In this document: one piece after another, positions 1-11,414 of the stretch | Layout: each line of letters opens with the position of its first letter | Numbering within the stretch: position 1 is the first letter of the stretch | Assembly (NCBI RefSeq): GCF_014838825.1 | Contig: NZ_JACYMO010000004.1 | Coordinates: forward strand, 376,387 to 440,386 | Direction of reading: 5' to 3' | DNA length: 64,000 nucleotides | DNA from: Erwinia persicina | GTDB lineage: Bacteria; Pseudomonadota; Gammaproteobacteria; Enterobacterales; Enterobacteriaceae | Translations under genes and position numbers: made by a program | The notes under the pieces: model-generated | Databases searched by the model: none | Seen by the model: the letters and a program-made list of their open reading frames with translations, nothing else | What the model was told of the DNA's origin: nothing

Positions 1-150
1 ACCGTACACACGCAGTATAAACCTTCAATATGCAGGGATTTGTGCGATGTGTTGCAAAGATGTTATTTCGATGCGACAGCAGCATCATCCGCGCTTATTA
101 TTTCAGTAGCATGACTAACTGATCAGACCACTTACACTACTGGAGCCACC

Positions 151-711
151 ATGAAACTCGCCCGTCATCTCGCGATAATGATTTCCCTGCTGCTGCCCTT
201 CAGCGTCGCCGCCAGTAACATCCGGGTTGACCAGCGCCTGGCCCCCGTCGGCGTGGAAGATAAGGGAGAACTTGTCTATCAGAAGGATCAGTTTAGCTAT
301 AAAAACTGGAACAGTGCCCGGCTGAGCGGAAAAGTGCGGGTCATCCAGCACATTGCCGGCCGCTCATCCGCGAAAGAGCAAAATGCCGCGTTGATTGAAG
401 TGATTAAAGCGGCGAAGCTGCCGCACGATCGCTATCAGACCACCACTATTGTGAACACCGACGATGCGATCCCGGGCACCGGCATGTTTGTGCGCAGCAG
501 TATCGAAACGAATAAACAGCAGTTCCCATGGTCGCAGTTTATTGTCGACAGTCAGGGGGCAGTGCATCGGGCATGGCAGCTGGAAAGCGGCGGCTCGGCG
601 ATTATTGTGCTGGATAAAGAGGGGCGGGTGCGCTTTATCAAAGAAGGTGCATTGACGCAGGATGAGGTGAAGAAGGTGATGGCGCTGTTAACGACATTAC
701 TTCAGCGGTAA
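151..711 (+). CDS. ytfJ: YtfJ family periplasmic protein
   Basis: A 186-residue protein closely resembling E. coli YtfJ (184 residues), a conserved periplasmic protein of unknown biochemical role with a thioredoxin-like fold. Residues 1-21 form a typical Sec signal peptide (basic MKLAR, hydrophobic LLLPF core, ASA-type cleavage site). The ATG is preceded by GGAG five bases upstream. No CXXC redox motif is visible, so an oxidoreductase role is unlikely. It sits convergent to cysQ, as in E. coli. Function remains unassigned; identity is secure from sequence and neighbourhood. Confidence 0.9.
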   Translation: MKLARHLAIMISLLLPFSVAASNIRVDQRLAPVGVEDKGELVYQKDQFSYKNWNSARLSGKVRVIQHIAGRSSAKEQNAALIEVIKAAKLPHDRYQTTTIVNTDDAIPGTGMFVRSSIETNKQQFPWSQFIVDSQGAVHRAWQLESGGSAIIVLDKEGRVRFIKEGALTQDEVKKVMALLTTLLQR

Positions 712-803
712 GCGTTAGCGGCCGACCCGTGCTTCGATCGGCCCTGCGGCCGCTATGTTGAACCTATCCGGGCCGATCCGCTTTTCCGGCCGGCCCCTGA
801 AGA

Positions 804-1550
804 TCAATAAATGGACACGCGGAAGCCTGGGTTAAGGAAGGACTCACGCGGCGTATAGTCAAGGGTTTTACCCTGCCAGTCATGCACATGAGCGCCAGCC
901 GCCAGGGCTACCGCATGACCTGCGCCGGTATCCCAGATATTGGTTGGCCCAAAGCGTGGATAGAGCTGCGCCTTTCCTTCTGCCACGAGGCAGAACTTCA
1001 GCGATGAGCCTATTGCGGTCGTCTGGTGCTCACCCATCTGCGCCAGATACTCTTTCAGTTCTTCATCTGAGCTGGCATGCGAACGGCTGATCACCACCAA
1101 CGGCGGACGCGCGTCCTGCACCTGGATCGGCACCTTATGTCCGCCCTCGTCCTTCCAGGCTTTGCCTCCGGCCGCAGAGTACATGACGGCCAGCACCGGG
1201 GCATAAACCACCCCCAGCACGGGTTTTCCCTCACGGATCAGCGCAATATTCACGGTGAATTCACCGTTACGCTTAATAAACTCTTTTGTGCCGTCCAGCG
1301 GGTCAACCAGCCAGTACTCCTGCCAGTGCTGGCGGACGTTCCAGTCAGCCGGATCTTCTTCGGACAGCACCGGGATATCGGGAGTGAGCGCCGTCAGACC
1401 GGCAACAATCACCTTATGTGCGGCAATATCAGCCGCAGTGACGGGAGAATCATCTGCTTTATGCGCCACATCCAGCGGTGCCTGGCCGTCGTATACCTGC
1501 ATAATGGCATCACCGGCTTCACGGGCTATCTGGCAAATTTGATCTAACAC
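804..1550 (-). CDS. cysQ: 3'(2'),5'-bisphosphate nucleotidase CysQ
   Basis: A 248-residue member of the inositol monophosphatase-like Mg-dependent phosphatases (E. coli CysQ is 246). It hydrolyses 3'-phosphoadenosine 5'-phosphate, the by-product of sulfate assimilation, to AMP at the cytoplasmic side of the membrane. Metal-binding motifs are visible: SEED at residues 63-66, DPLDGT at 83-88, and a C-terminal [15 protein letters not shown] segment. The start is GTG with a strong AGGAGG six bases upstream. It is divergent from cpdB across a 337-bp gap, the E. coli arrangement. Confidence 0.96.
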   Translation of the reverse strand: MLDQICQIAREAGDAIMQVYDGQAPLDVAHKADDSPVTAADIAAHKVIVAGLTALTPDIPVLSEEDPADWNVRQHWQEYWLVDPLDGTKEFIKRNGEFTVNIALIREGKPVLGVVYAPVLAVMYSAAGGKAWKDEGGHKVPIQVQDARPPLVVISRSHASSDEELKEYLAQMGEHQTTAIGSSLKFCLVAEGKAQLYPRFGPTNIWDTGAGHAVALAAGAHVHDWQGKTLDYTPRESFLNPGFRVSIY

Positions 1551-1887
1551 TGTCCACCTCCTGAAAGTCGGGCGTAATTATGGCCCCAGCCTGTATCCTG
1601 AAGTCTCTGTAATGAGGATAGCAGCTTGCCGCGTGGGGCGATTTATCCTGATCGATGCGCCAGGCAGCTATTACATTTCAACAGCATAACGTACCCGCCG
1701 CTGACGGACACGGTTTCCTGTTATTTTCTGCCTTTTTCCTCTCGTTCCTTACCCCGGAGTAGCACTCAGGCAACGGACAGGGTTAAATCCGCGACTTTCA
1801 TCACAATTTCCTGTAATGACACGACACAATTTCACACTATTCTGAGATGGTGACGAAAGTTTAAACCGGAACATAAAGGGAGCACGC
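1551..1887. other. cysQ-cpdB divergent intergenic region
   Basis: A 337-bp gap that must contain the promoters of both divergent genes. No ORF or convincing sigma-70 promoter pair could be assigned by eye. Several TCACA half-sites (near 1800-1840) resemble half CRP sites, but no full palindrome was found. Confidence 0.5.
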
Positions 1888-3822
1888 ATGTTCAAGTCTT
1901 GCCTTACGCTGACCGCACTGCTGGTCAGCCATTCACTGGCCGCCGCCACGGTGGATTTCCGTCTGCTGGAAACCACCGACCTGCACAGTAATATGATGGA
2001 TTTTGATTACTACAAAGATCAGCCCACCGAAAAGTATGGGCTGGTGCGTACCGCCTCGCTGATCGCCAGCGCCCGTCAGCAGGCGACGAACAGCGTACTG
2101 GTCGACAACGGGGATGTGATACAGGGCAGCCCGCTGGGTGACTACATGGCGGCGAAAGGACTCAGCGAGGGCGATATTCATCCGGTCTACAAAGCGATGA
2201 ACACCCTTGATTACACCGTGGGCAATCTGGGTAATCACGAGTTCAACTATGGCCTGGATTATCTGAAAAAAGCCCTTCACGGAGCGCGCTTCCCCTATAT
2301 TAATGCCAATGTCATTGACGCAGGTACCGGCAAACCGCTGTTTACGCCCTATCTGATTAAAGCCGTTGAGGTACGTGACCGTGACGGCAAAACGCACAGC
2401 CTGAAGGTCGGCTACATCGGCTTTGTCCCACCGCAGATTATGACCTGGGATAAAACCAATCTGACCGGCAAAGTGACCGTTGACGATATCACTGCCACCG
2501 CGAAAAAGTGGGTTCCTAAGATGCGAAAAGAGGGGGCTGACCTGATTGTGGCTATTCCTCACTCCGGGCTCTCCAGTGAGCCTTACCACGCGATGGCCGA
2601 GAACTCCGTGTATTACTTAAGCCAGGTACCGGGCATTGATGCGATTATGTTCGGCCATGCTCACGCGGTCTTCCCCAGTGCCGATTTTGCTGACATCCCG
2701 GGCGCGGATATTAAACAGGGTACGTTGAACGGTATTCCGGCGGTCATGCCGGGCATGTGGGGCGACCATCTGGGGGTGATTGATCTGGTGCTGAATAATG
2801 ACAGCGGAGGCTGGCAGGTAGGCAGCGCCCGTGCGGAAGCCCGTCCGGTGTATGACAAAGCAGGCAAAAAATCGCTGGCGGCAGAGGACCCAGCTCTGGT
2901 GAAGGTGCTGGCGGACGATCATGCCGCCACGCGTGAGTTTGTCAGCCAGCCGATTGGCAAATCAGCGGATGTGATGGCCAGCTATCTGTCGCTGGTGCAG
3001 GATGACCCGACGGTACAAATCGTTAATAACGCCCAGCGTGCCTACACCAGGCACTTTATTCAGGGCGATCCTGATCTTTCCCGCCTGCCCGTGCTGGCAG
3101 CCGCGGCCCCGTTTAAAGCCGGTGGCCGTAAAAACGATCCGGCAAGCTATGTCGAAGTGGAGAAAGGACAGCTGACCTTCCGCAATGCAGCCGATCTTTA
3201 TCTCTATCCTAATACCCTGGTGGTGGTCAAAGCCAGCGGTGAGCAGGTTAAACAGTGGCTGGAGTGTTCCGCCGGGCAGTTTAATCAGATTGATGTCCAC
3301 AGCAGCAAACCGCAGTCGCTGATCAACTGGGATTTCCGTACCTATAACTTTGACGTGATTGATGGCGTTGACTATCAGATCGACGTCACTCAGCCTGCCC
3401 GCTATGACGCGGAGTGCGGACTGATCAATGAAAAGGCCTCGCGCATTCGCCATCTGACCTTTAACGGCAAGCCGATTGACCCGAACGCCCTTTTCCTGGT
3501 CGCCACCAATAACTATCGCGCCTATGGCGGTAAATTTGCCGGAACCGGGGATAAGCAGATTGCCTTTGCTTCACCGGACGAAAACCGGTCAGTGCTGGCC
3601 GCCTATATTGGCGCGCAGACAAAGGAACAAGGCGAGGTGAAACCGCAGGCAGATAATAACTGGCGGCTGGCACCAATCCACAGCAGCACGCCGCTGGATA
3701 TTCGCTTCGAAACTGCACCGGGAGAAAAGGCCGCCGCATTTATTCGCAGCCACGCGCAGTACCCGATGAAACAGGTGGGAACGGATGAGATTGGATTTGC
3801 TATCTATCAGTTAAAACCGTAA
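1888..3822 (+). CDS. cpdB: 2',3'-cyclic-nucleotide 2'-phosphodiesterase/3'-nucleotidase CpdB
   Basis: A 644-residue periplasmic enzyme (E. coli 647) that opens 2',3'-cyclic nucleotides and removes the 3'-phosphate, scavenging RNA breakdown products. A signal peptide covers residues 1-20 (cut after AAA). The N-terminal metallophosphatase domain carries the dinuclear-metal motifs: D31-L-H33, DNGD at 73-76, GNHE at 115-118 and GHAH at 256-259. The C-terminal half is the 5'-nucleotidase substrate-binding domain (NWRLAPI and FAIYQ near the end). The start has GGGAG six bases upstream. It aligns with E. coli CpdB throughout apart from a single missing residue near NWD-FRTYN. Confidence 0.97.
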   Translation: MFKSCLTLTALLVSHSLAAATVDFRLLETTDLHSNMMDFDYYKDQPTEKYGLVRTASLIASARQQATNSVLVDNGDVIQGSPLGDYMAAKGLSEGDIHPVYKAMNTLDYTVGNLGNHEFNYGLDYLKKALHGARFPYINANVIDAGTGKPLFTPYLIKAVEVRDRDGKTHSLKVGYIGFVPPQIMTWDKTNLTGKVTVDDITATAKKWVPKMRKEGADLIVAIPHSGLSSEPYHAMAENSVYYLSQVPGIDAIMFGHAHAVFPSADFADIPGADIKQGTLNGIPAVMPGMWGDHLGVIDLVLNNDSGGWQVGSARAEARPVYDKAGKKSLAAEDPALVKVLADDHAATREFVSQPIGKSADVMASYLSLVQDDPTVQIVNNAQRAYTRHFIQGDPDLSRLPVLAAAAPFKAGGRKNDPASYVEVEKGQLTFRNAADLYLYPNTLVVVKASGEQVKQWLECSAGQFNQIDVHSSKPQSLINWDFRTYNFDVIDGVDYQIDVTQPARYDAECGLINEKASRIRHLTFNGKPIDPNALFLVATNNYRAYGGKFAGTGDKQIAFASPDENRSVLAAYIGAQTKEQGEVKPQADNNWRLAPIHSSTPLDIRFETAPGEKAAAFIRSHAQYPMKQVGTDEIGFAIYQLKP

Positions 3823-3831
3823 CGGTAAAAG

Positions 3832-3859
3832 ACGCCCGGCCGCATTAAGCACCGGGCGT
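3832..3859 (-). terminator. Intrinsic terminator downstream of fklB
   Basis: An 8-bp perfect stem, ACGCCCGG/CCGGGCGT, with a 12-base loop. On the minus strand it is followed by CTTTT, so it is oriented to end fklB transcription; it may also stop cpdB readthrough. Confidence 0.7.
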
Positions 3860-3869
3860 GTGCAGGGCG

Positions 3870-4490
3870 TTACAGGATTTCCAGCAGTTCCACTTCAAAC
3901 ACCAGAGTGCTGAAAGGAGGAATGGATGCACCGGCACCACGCTCGCCGTAAGCGAGGTTGTGAGGGATCACCAGTTCCCATTTGGAACCCACCGGCATCA
4001 GGGTCAGGGCTTCGATCCAGCCAGGGATCACACCGCTGACCGGGAACTCGGCCGGTTCGCCGCGCTGTACGGAGCTGTCGAACACGCTGCCGTCAATCAG
4101 CTTACCGGTATAGTGGACGCGTACGCGATCCTGACGGGACGGGATAGCCCCTTCACCCTGCGTCAGGACGCTGAACTGCAGACCGGTCTCGGTGCTGCTG
4201 ACGCCTTCACGCTGTGCGTAATCTTCCAGGAACTTCTGACCTTCAACTGCCATGGCCTTCTGACGCTCCTGACGCACCGCTTCAGCACGCTCGTGAACTT
4301 CACGCAGGGCGCGATGAACGACATCAACAGGAACGGACGGGGCATTCCCTTCCAGCGCATCGCGCAGACCTGCCAGCAGTGCTTCCGGCAGCAGACCCTG
4401 CAAGCCAGATTCCTGCAACTGTTGACCGACCTGTAAACCGATACCGTAACTTGCTTGCGCTTCAACGCTGTCAAAAGAAGGGGTTGTCAT
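3870..4490 (-). CDS. fklB: FKBP-type peptidyl-prolyl isomerase FklB (FKBP22)
   Basis: A 206-residue protein, the same length as E. coli FklB, starting [12 protein letters not shown]. The N-terminal helical dimerisation region (1-105) is followed by an FKBP domain (about 115-206) with the [20 protein letters not shown] and AYGERGAG signatures. It catalyses prolyl cis-trans isomerisation in the cytoplasm. The frame stays open for 55 more codons upstream, but AGGAAA just before this ATG and the E. coli N-terminus fix the start here. It is divergent from ytfB. Confidence 0.95.
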   Translation of the reverse strand: MTTPSFDSVEAQASYGIGLQVGQQLQESGLQGLLPEALLAGLRDALEGNAPSVPVDVVHRALREVHERAEAVRQERQKAMAVEGQKFLEDYAQREGVSSTETGLQFSVLTQGEGAIPSRQDRVRVHYTGKLIDGSVFDSSVQRGEPAEFPVSGVIPGWIEALTLMPVGSKWELVIPHNLAYGERGAGASIPPFSTLVFEVELLEIL

Positions 4491-4835
4491 GGATTTTCCT
4501 TTCATCATTGATAAAACCGAAGACGAAGCATAACAGCGCAGACAACGGGCGTAAAATCCCATCTTCCCCTGGTGACTTTTCCCCGGGAAACGGAAACAAT
4601 AACGCCACTCACTATTAGCACCTGACAGGGTGCTTAAGCCTATACTGGGTAACATTCGGGCACAAAGACAGCCCGGAGGGATAACCCGTATTGGCTCAGC
4701 CAGATGTATTCAGAGGTTTAAATGGGCCAGATTGCCCGCAGGCGAAGGAATAAGCCGCTTTTTGTTGCCAGAATCAAACAGTGGTTGATGAAAAGCTCAC
4801 CGTTCGCGCGAGTATCGCGCCAGGAGGAAGAGACC
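4491..4835. other. fklB-ytfB divergent intergenic region
   Basis: A 345-bp gap between divergent genes. A TATACT hexamer at 4641 could be a -10 box for ytfB, but no good -35 was found at 16-18 bp. No RNA gene or small ORF with a ribosome binding site was recognised. Confidence 0.45.
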
Positions 4836-5390
4836 ATGCCAAACGCATCGCTCACATCACGCTTATCGCCGTGGTTCAGCCGCCTCTGGCACCTGCCAGA
4901 TGAGGTTCGCTGGATGGACCCGCTTCCCCCGCGCCACCGTCGTGGGATTATCGCTGCAGTACTGGTGATTCTGCTGGCCTTCCTGTGGCCCGCCCCCCAG
5001 CGCAGCGTGGCCCCGGTAACGCCAATCCAAAGTGGTTCCGGTACTGAGGTACCGCTCCAGGCGGAGATCAGCGAAACTCCCGCACCGACGCCTGCTCCGG
5101 TCGAAACCACACCGCAGCCGGACGCCCAGGGCGAGTGGCGTGATTTCACCATTGCATCCGGGCAGACGCTGGCCCAGCTGTTCCGCGATAATAATCTGCC
5201 GGTCAATGATGTCTTTGCCATGGCGCAGGTGGAGGGCGACGATAAACCGCTCAGTACCTTACATGCGGGGCAGGCGGTGAAAATCCGACAGAATGCACAG
5301 GGCGTGGTGACGGGATTAACGCTGGAAGGGACGAACGGAGAGATTCTGTTTACCCGACAGGCGGACGGGACATTCTTAAAAGCACAGTAA
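4836..5390 (+). CDS. ytfB: YtfB/OapA family cell-envelope protein
   Basis: A 184-residue homologue of E. coli YtfB, a division-associated inner-membrane protein with a periplasmic peptidoglycan/glycan-binding domain. Residues 1-35 are cytoplasmic (conserved MDPLPPRHRRG), 37-52 are a single membrane span, 53-100 a Pro-rich linker, and 101-184 the OapA/LysM-like domain (SGQTLAQLFRDNNLP, VKIRQN). The frame is open 38 codons further upstream. AGGAGG ten bases before ATG 4836 and alignment to the E. coli N-terminus support the shorter start. Confidence 0.88.
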   Translation: MPNASLTSRLSPWFSRLWHLPDEVRWMDPLPPRHRRGIIAAVLVILLAFLWPAPQRSVAPVTPIQSGSGTEVPLQAEISETPAPTPAPVETTPQPDAQGEWRDFTIASGQTLAQLFRDNNLPVNDVFAMAQVEGDDKPLSTLHAGQAVKIRQNAQGVVTGLTLEGTNGEILFTRQADGTFLKAQ

Positions 5391-5446
5391 AATCGATTGC
5401 CGGATATCCGGCGACGAAAACAGTAACATTTCAGGCTATAAACAAA

Positions 5447-5470
5447 AACGCCGCCCCGAGGGGCGGCGTT
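5447..5470. terminator. Bidirectional terminator between ytfB and rplI
   Basis: AACGCCGCCC/GGGCGGCGTT, a 10-bp stem with a CGAG tetraloop. A-run precedes it and TTCTTT follows, so it can end both ytfB (plus) and the rpsF-rplI operon (minus). Confidence 0.85.
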
Positions 5471-5492
5471 CTTTCATCTGAAACGTCAGCGA

Positions 5493-5957
<465 letters not shown>

Positions 5958-5983
5958 TTAAAGTCGTTAATGGACAGTTGCCG

Positions 5984-6533
<550 letters not shown>

Positions 6534-6538
6534 GGAAA

Positions 6539-7000
<462 letters not shown>

Positions 7001-7179
7001 ACGTTATAAGCCATGACCTGATAACTATCGGGTCACAACCTGAGAATGCGGCTGAAAAATTGACGCGTAATCATACTTGCGAGGGGTGACGAACACAAGG
7101 TAAAGATCGGTCTTTAGCCCACTATTTTGGGCAGCACGAAAAATGACCGACCTCCCGGGCCGATCGTCTTTCCCACCGA

Positions 7180-7929
7180 TTACAGATGCTGTTTAAAAAA
7201 CGTCGTCATCGCCGTTAATGCCGGGGGGGTGATACGGTGCCCGACACCTTTTTCAGTCAGAAAGGTCAGGTTACTATCCTGACCGCTGTCACGCAGCGCT
7301 TTTTCCAGCCGCACGCTTTCTGCTGCCGGAACCACCTCATCGGCTTCCCCGTGCCACACCAGCAGCGGCCGGCTGGCGAGCTTGTCTAACTGATGGCTGA
7401 CTTCGTACTCCGCCAGCGGTGCCAGCCGGGCGGCCAGCGCGTGACGCTCGTCAGGCGTCTGTGCCACCAGCGGCGGAAACAGCGTCTGCGCCAGCTGGCT
7501 GAAATAACCGGAACCCATCATGCAGGCGGCACTGTGTAGCTGGGGATAGCGTGCCAGCGAGCCCAGCGCCGTCATCCCCCCCATGGATGCCCCGGCCACC
7601 GCCAGCCGCGAACCGTCTACCCACTGCCGTTCACGCAGCGCCTGTTCAATCGCCGGCAGTTCATCGATATTGCTGCGCAGGATCTCCCAGAAATGGGTTA
7701 ACCGCCGTTCAGCGTCACCATCATAACGGGCACCGTGCATAGCGGCGTCGGGCAGTATGGCCCGTAATCCCGCCTGTGCCAGCGCGACCGCAAAATACGC
7801 GTAGACCTCTTTTGAAGAGGTATAGCCATGCCAGAACAGCACGGTGGGTAACGGCGTGTCCCGCAGTCCCGCCGGGGACGCATGTAAGCATTCAATACCG
7901 GCGAAACACTCTGTGTTCACTTCAATCAT
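7180..7929 (-). CDS. yjfP: YjfP alpha/beta-hydrolase (esterase)
   Basis: A 249-residue serine esterase, identical in length to E. coli YjfP. The oxyanion-hole region FWHGYTS, nucleophile elbow GASMGG, and late Asp (WHGEADEVVP) and His (GHRITP) form a complete catalytic triad. The frame extends 23 codons upstream, but GGAGAGGG just before this ATG and the E. coli N-terminus (MIEIES versus MIEVNT) fix the start. E. coli YjfP hydrolyses short acyl esters; the natural substrate is unknown. Confidence 0.92.
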   Translation of the reverse strand: MIEVNTECFAGIECLHASPAGLRDTPLPTVLFWHGYTSSKEVYAYFAVALAQAGLRAILPDAAMHGARYDGDAERRLTHFWEILRSNIDELPAIEQALRERQWVDGSRLAVAGASMGGMTALGSLARYPQLHSAACMMGSGYFSQLAQTLFPPLVAQTPDERHALAARLAPLAEYEVSHQLDKLASRPLLVWHGEADEVVPAAESVRLEKALRDSGQDSNLTFLTEKGVGHRITPPALTAMTTFFKQHL

Positions 7930-8081
7930 TCCCTCTCCTTGCCATTGCCAGTGGGCGTACGCTCCATAACGAGCGACGGTTAAGCGGGTGAAGGTCAATT
8001 TATCCCCTAAGTTTATGGGGTAAATTTTCCCGATGTGCTGCCGTTAACCCGTACCAGACCCTAACGATTAAAGGCACAACA

Positions 8082-10019
8082 ATGAAACGTCTCTCTCTCA
8101 AGACATGGAGTCTGGGCGTAAAACTTTCGGTACTGACCTCGGCGAGCGTCGCGGTACTGTTTATCATTTTAACTCTGACACTGAGCCACAATGCAGCAAA
8201 ACAGGTGCATACACTGACGCAGGCAGATATGGAAAACCAGGTGAACGGCATTGGCGATATGGCCAGCATGTTTAACACCACCCTCAGTGAAGAAGTCAGC
8301 AATTACACGGCTCTCTTCCAGAGCTTCCTGCCGAAGCGCTTCACACTGGATTCATCCCAGCAGATTACCGTGGGCGATCAGCAGACGCCAACGCTGCGTG
8401 CCGGACTGCGCACGTTAAACCTCGACCAGGTGCTGGTCGATGATTTTAAAGATCGCACCGGGGCCATTGCCACGATTTTTGTCCGTACCCAGGGCGATAA
8501 GTTTGTCCGTGTTTCCACCTCGCTGCGTAAAGAGGATGGCGAACGGGCCATCGGCACCCAGCTTGACCCTAACAGCCCCGCCTGGCAGCCGGTACAGAAA
8601 GGTGAGATTTATCGCGGCGTTGCGCTGCTGTTTGGCAAACGTTACATCACCCAGTATCAACCGGTGCGTGATGAGACAGGACAGGTCATTGCCATTCTGT
8701 TTGTTGGGGTGGATATCAGTAAACAGTATGCGGTGATCCGGGAAAAAGTGCTGGCGAAGCATCTGGGCGACAGCGGGGACTTCTACGTCCTGAACCGCAC
8801 AGCGGGCAAGCAGCACGGCCACTACCTGTTCCATCGCAGTCTGGAGGGCAAGCTCCCCGGGTTGCCCCAGGCGGTGCTACAGCAGCTGCTGACGCAGCCA
8901 CAGGGCAAGCTGGAGGTCACTGACGATAAAGGGACGGAGAAAATCCTCGCCTGGCAGTACCTGCCGGAGTGGAACTGGGTAGTGGTCGGTGACGTCGACA
9001 AAGCCAGCCTGCTGGCCCCGGTACAGCAAACCCGCAACCTGTTCCTGCTGATTGGCGCGGCCCTGGTCGCTGTTTTCGCCGTGATGTTCGTCTGGATCAC
9101 CCGTCGCTGGCTGAGTCAGCCCCTGCAGCAGGTCATTACCCTGGCGCGGCAGTATGCGGCGGGCAACCTGCTGGCAACGCTGGAGACACGGCGTCAGGAT
9201 GAAGTGGGCCAGCTGATTGTGGCGATTAACGGCATCGGCGACGGGCTGGAGCGCGTCGTTGCCCAAGTGCGTCACGCCGCCGATGAGATCGCCAGCGGCA
9301 CGGAGGCGATTGTCACCAGCAGCGGTAATATCAGCGAGCAGATTACCCGTCAGGCCAGCAGCGTGGAAGAGACATCGGCCAGTATGGAGCAACTGGGGGC
9401 AACGGTAGAGCAGAACGCTGGCAACGTCACGCAGGCGCTGCGGCTGGTGAGTGAAGCGGCAGACGCGGTCAGTCACGGCGCAACGACCGTGGGCCAGTCG
9501 GTGCTGACCATGTCCGATATCAGGACCGCCTCACAAGCGATTGCCGATATCACCCAGGTGATCGAATCCATCGCCTTCCAGACCAATATTCTGGCTCTGA
9601 ATGCCGCGGTGGAAGCTGCACGTGCTGGTGAAAACGGTAAAGGCTTTGCGGTGGTCGCCGCCGAAGTGCGGGCGCTGGCGCAGCGCAGTGCACACGCCGC
9701 GAAAGAGATCGACCACCTGATTGCCGACTCGCTGCAGAAAGTGGTGCAAGGACACGATCTCTCAGAGCAGACCCGCCAGGCAATGGATAACATCACCGGG
9801 CGCATAGACCAGGTTAAGGCGCTAATGAGTGAAATTAACGTGGCATCACACGAGCAGTCGACCGGCATCAGCCACGTCAACCTTGCCATGGCGCAAATTG
9901 GCCAGGCCACGCATCAGAACAGTGAACTGGTCGTGCATTCTGAGCAGACCGCTCAGGAACTGAGCCGTAAAGGGCATCACCTCAGCGAGCTGGTACAGGT
10001 GTTTAGCGTCAAGTCATAA
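8082..10019 (+). CDS. Methyl-accepting chemotaxis protein, Cache-type sensor
   Basis: A 645-residue transmembrane chemoreceptor. TM1 covers about 14-35, a long periplasmic Cache_3/Cache_2-like ligand domain about 38-315, TM2 about 318-340, HAMP about 341-395, and the signalling hairpin 400-640 with the universal tip [20 protein letters not shown]. It would signal to the flagellar CheA/CheW array. The C-terminus (LVQVFSVKS) lacks the NWETF-type pentapeptide that tethers CheR/CheB, so it probably relies on other receptors for adaptation. The ligand is unknown. E. coli has no receptor here, so this is a lineage-specific insertion between yjfP and bsmA. Confidence 0.93.
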   Translation: MKRLSLKTWSLGVKLSVLTSASVAVLFIILTLTLSHNAAKQVHTLTQADMENQVNGIGDMASMFNTTLSEEVSNYTALFQSFLPKRFTLDSSQQITVGDQQTPTLRAGLRTLNLDQVLVDDFKDRTGAIATIFVRTQGDKFVRVSTSLRKEDGERAIGTQLDPNSPAWQPVQKGEIYRGVALLFGKRYITQYQPVRDETGQVIAILFVGVDISKQYAVIREKVLAKHLGDSGDFYVLNRTAGKQHGHYLFHRSLEGKLPGLPQAVLQQLLTQPQGKLEVTDDKGTEKILAWQYLPEWNWVVVGDVDKASLLAPVQQTRNLFLLIGAALVAVFAVMFVWITRRWLSQPLQQVITLARQYAAGNLLATLETRRQDEVGQLIVAINGIGDGLERVVAQVRHAADEIASGTEAIVTSSGNISEQITRQASSVEETSASMEQLGATVEQNAGNVTQALRLVSEAADAVSHGATTVGQSVLTMSDIRTASQAIADITQVIESIAFQTNILALNAAVEAARAGENGKGFAVVAAEVRALAQRSAHAAKEIDHLIADSLQKVVQGHDLSEQTRQAMDNITGRIDQVKALMSEINVASHEQSTGISHVNLAMAQIGQATHQNSELVVHSEQTAQELSRKGHHLSELVQVFSVKS

Positions 10020-10061
10020 ACTGGCTTACACTGGATATCAGCGTTTTTTGAGGTGATGACC

Positions 10062-10382
10062 ATGCGCCCACTGATTGCCCTGCTGACCGTCCTGCTGTTG
10101 AGCAGCTGTGGTGTGCTGAACAGCACGCCACAGCCCCCACCACCACCCGCCTCTCAGGCGGTGGAAATTAACCGCGCACAGAGCGCGAATCTGCCGCGTC
10201 TGGGAACCGCCAGCGTTACCGTGCGTGGTTCCCCGGACGATGCCGGGCGCGCACTGGCAGCGAAAGCCAATGCTGCCGGGGCCCGCTACTATCAAATTGT
10301 GATGATCAGTGAGACTGTCGCCCCGGGCCTGTGGTATGCCTCAGCGATCTTCTACGGCGCTTCAGCCACTGGCGCGCAGTAG
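10062..10382 (+). CDS. bsmA: BsmA-like lipoprotein, DUF1471 family
   Basis: A 106-residue lipoprotein related to E. coli BsmA (YjfO), implicated in biofilm stress tolerance. The signal ends in an LSSC lipobox near residue 16, followed by a Pro-rich linker. The C-terminal DUF1471-like domain has LGTASVTVRGSPDDA and ANAAGARYYQIV. GTG and ATG codons lie 9 and 6 bases upstream in frame, but GAGG eight bases before ATG 10062 and the E. coli start MRP favour this one. Confidence 0.88.
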   Translation: MRPLIALLTVLLLSSCGVLNSTPQPPPPPASQAVEINRAQSANLPRLGTASVTVRGSPDDAGRALAAKANAAGARYYQIVMISETVAPGLWYASAIFYGASATGAQ

Positions 10383-10465
10383 CCTTCGCTGATCTGTATT
10401 TCCAGAGGGGATAAAGCCCGCATCCGACGCCAGCAACACCAGACATCGTGGGGGTGGGGAATGAC

Positions 10466-10484
10466 GGGGCGCAGGTCACGCCCC
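10466..10484. terminator. Hairpin downstream of rlmB
   Basis: GGGGCG/CGCCCC stem with a 7-base loop, 8 bases beyond the rlmB stop. There is no U-run, so termination is possible but uncertain. Confidence 0.35.
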
Positions 10485-10491
10485 GGGAGAT

Positions 10492-11229
10492 TTACTTCGC
10501 GCTGCGCTGGCGTACCGCTTCAAACAGACAGACACCGGTCGCCACCGAGACGTTAAGCGAAGAAACGCTTCCTGCCATCGGAATGCTGATCAGCTCATCA
10601 CAGTGCTCACGGGTCAGGCGACGCATCCCCTCCCCTTCAGCCCCCATCACCAGCGCCATCGGGCCGGTCATTTTGCTCTGGTACAGAGTATGGTCAGCTT
10701 CACCAGCCGTGCCGACAATCCATACGTTAGCCTCCTGCAGTACGCGCATGGTGCGTGCCAGGTTAGTGACGCGGATCAGCGGGATATGCTCGGCCGCCCC
10801 GCTGGCCACTTTTTTGGCCGTCGCATTCAGCTGGGCTGAACGGTCTTTAGGCAAGATAATCGCGTGGACCCCGGCGGCATCGGCGCTGCGCATGCAGGCA
10901 CCAAGATTGTGCGGGTCGGTCACGCCGTCCAGAATCAGCAGGAACGGACTGTCCAGGCTGGCCAGCAGGTCCGGCAGGTCGCCTTCCTGATACTGACGGC
11001 CCGGTTTCACCCGGGCGATAATGCCCTGATGCACAGCACCTTCTGATTTGCTATCCAGCACCTGCTTGCTCGCCACCTGAATGACAATGCCCTGCGCTTC
11101 CAGCGCTTTAACCAGCGTTTGCAGACGACGATCGTCACGCCCTTTCAGGATAAACACTTCCTGGAAACGCTGGGGATCGCTGTCAAGCAGCGCCTGCACG
11201 GCGTGGATACCAAAAACAATTTCACTCAT
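10492..11229 (-). CDS. rlmB: 23S rRNA (guanosine-2251-2'-O)-methyltransferase RlmB
   Basis: A 245-residue SPOUT-class methyltransferase (E. coli 243) that methylates G2251 in the 23S P-loop using S-adenosylmethionine. An N-terminal substrate-binding domain ([16 protein letters not shown]) precedes the knotted catalytic domain with [30 protein letters not shown] and [15 protein letters not shown]. It lies 185 bp downstream of rnr, probably co-transcribed from nsrR. Confidence 0.97.
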   Translation of the reverse strand: MSEIVFGIHAVQALLDSDPQRFQEVFILKGRDDRRLQTLVKALEAQGIVIQVASKQVLDSKSEGAVHQGIIARVKPGRQYQEGDLPDLLASLDSPFLLILDGVTDPHNLGACMRSADAAGVHAIILPKDRSAQLNATAKKVASGAAEHIPLIRVTNLARTMRVLQEANVWIVGTAGEADHTLYQSKMTGPMALVMGAEGEGMRRLTREHCDELISIPMAGSVSSLNVSVATGVCLFEAVRQRSAK

Positions 11230-11262
11230 GATTCAGTTACTCAACTTTCATATTCAGTAAGC

Positions 11263-11389
11263 GGGCTGACCGGAAAAGAAGGTCAGCCCCTAAGCTAATG
11301 ATGACGAATATTACAGGCTGACCGAAGGCCAGCCTCTACGAGAAACAGGTTGCCCTGAACCGCAGGAGTCGACCCTTTTTCGGGTCGAC
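11263..11389. repeat. Three inverted repeats between rnr and rlmB
   Basis: Three adjacent hairpins: GGGCTGACC/GGTCAGCCC (11263-11289, 9-bp stem), GGCTGACC/GGCCAGCC (11316-11334, one mismatch) and GTCGACCC/GGGTCGAC (11368-11389). The first two share GGCTGACCG. They may be RNA processing or attenuation structures within the nsrR-rnr-rlmB transcript; none has a proper U-tract on the minus strand. Confidence 0.6.
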
Positions 11390-11414
11390 CCGTATCGACA
11401 ATGTGCTGTTGCCG

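Noticed and set aside
3870..4655. 261-residue version of FklB
   Set aside because: The extra 55 residues have no family match; start at 4490 has a ribosome site and gives the E. coli length.
4722..4835. 38-codon N-terminal extension of ytfB
   Set aside because: The family N-terminus and a strong AGGAGG point to ATG 4836; the extension is not conserved.
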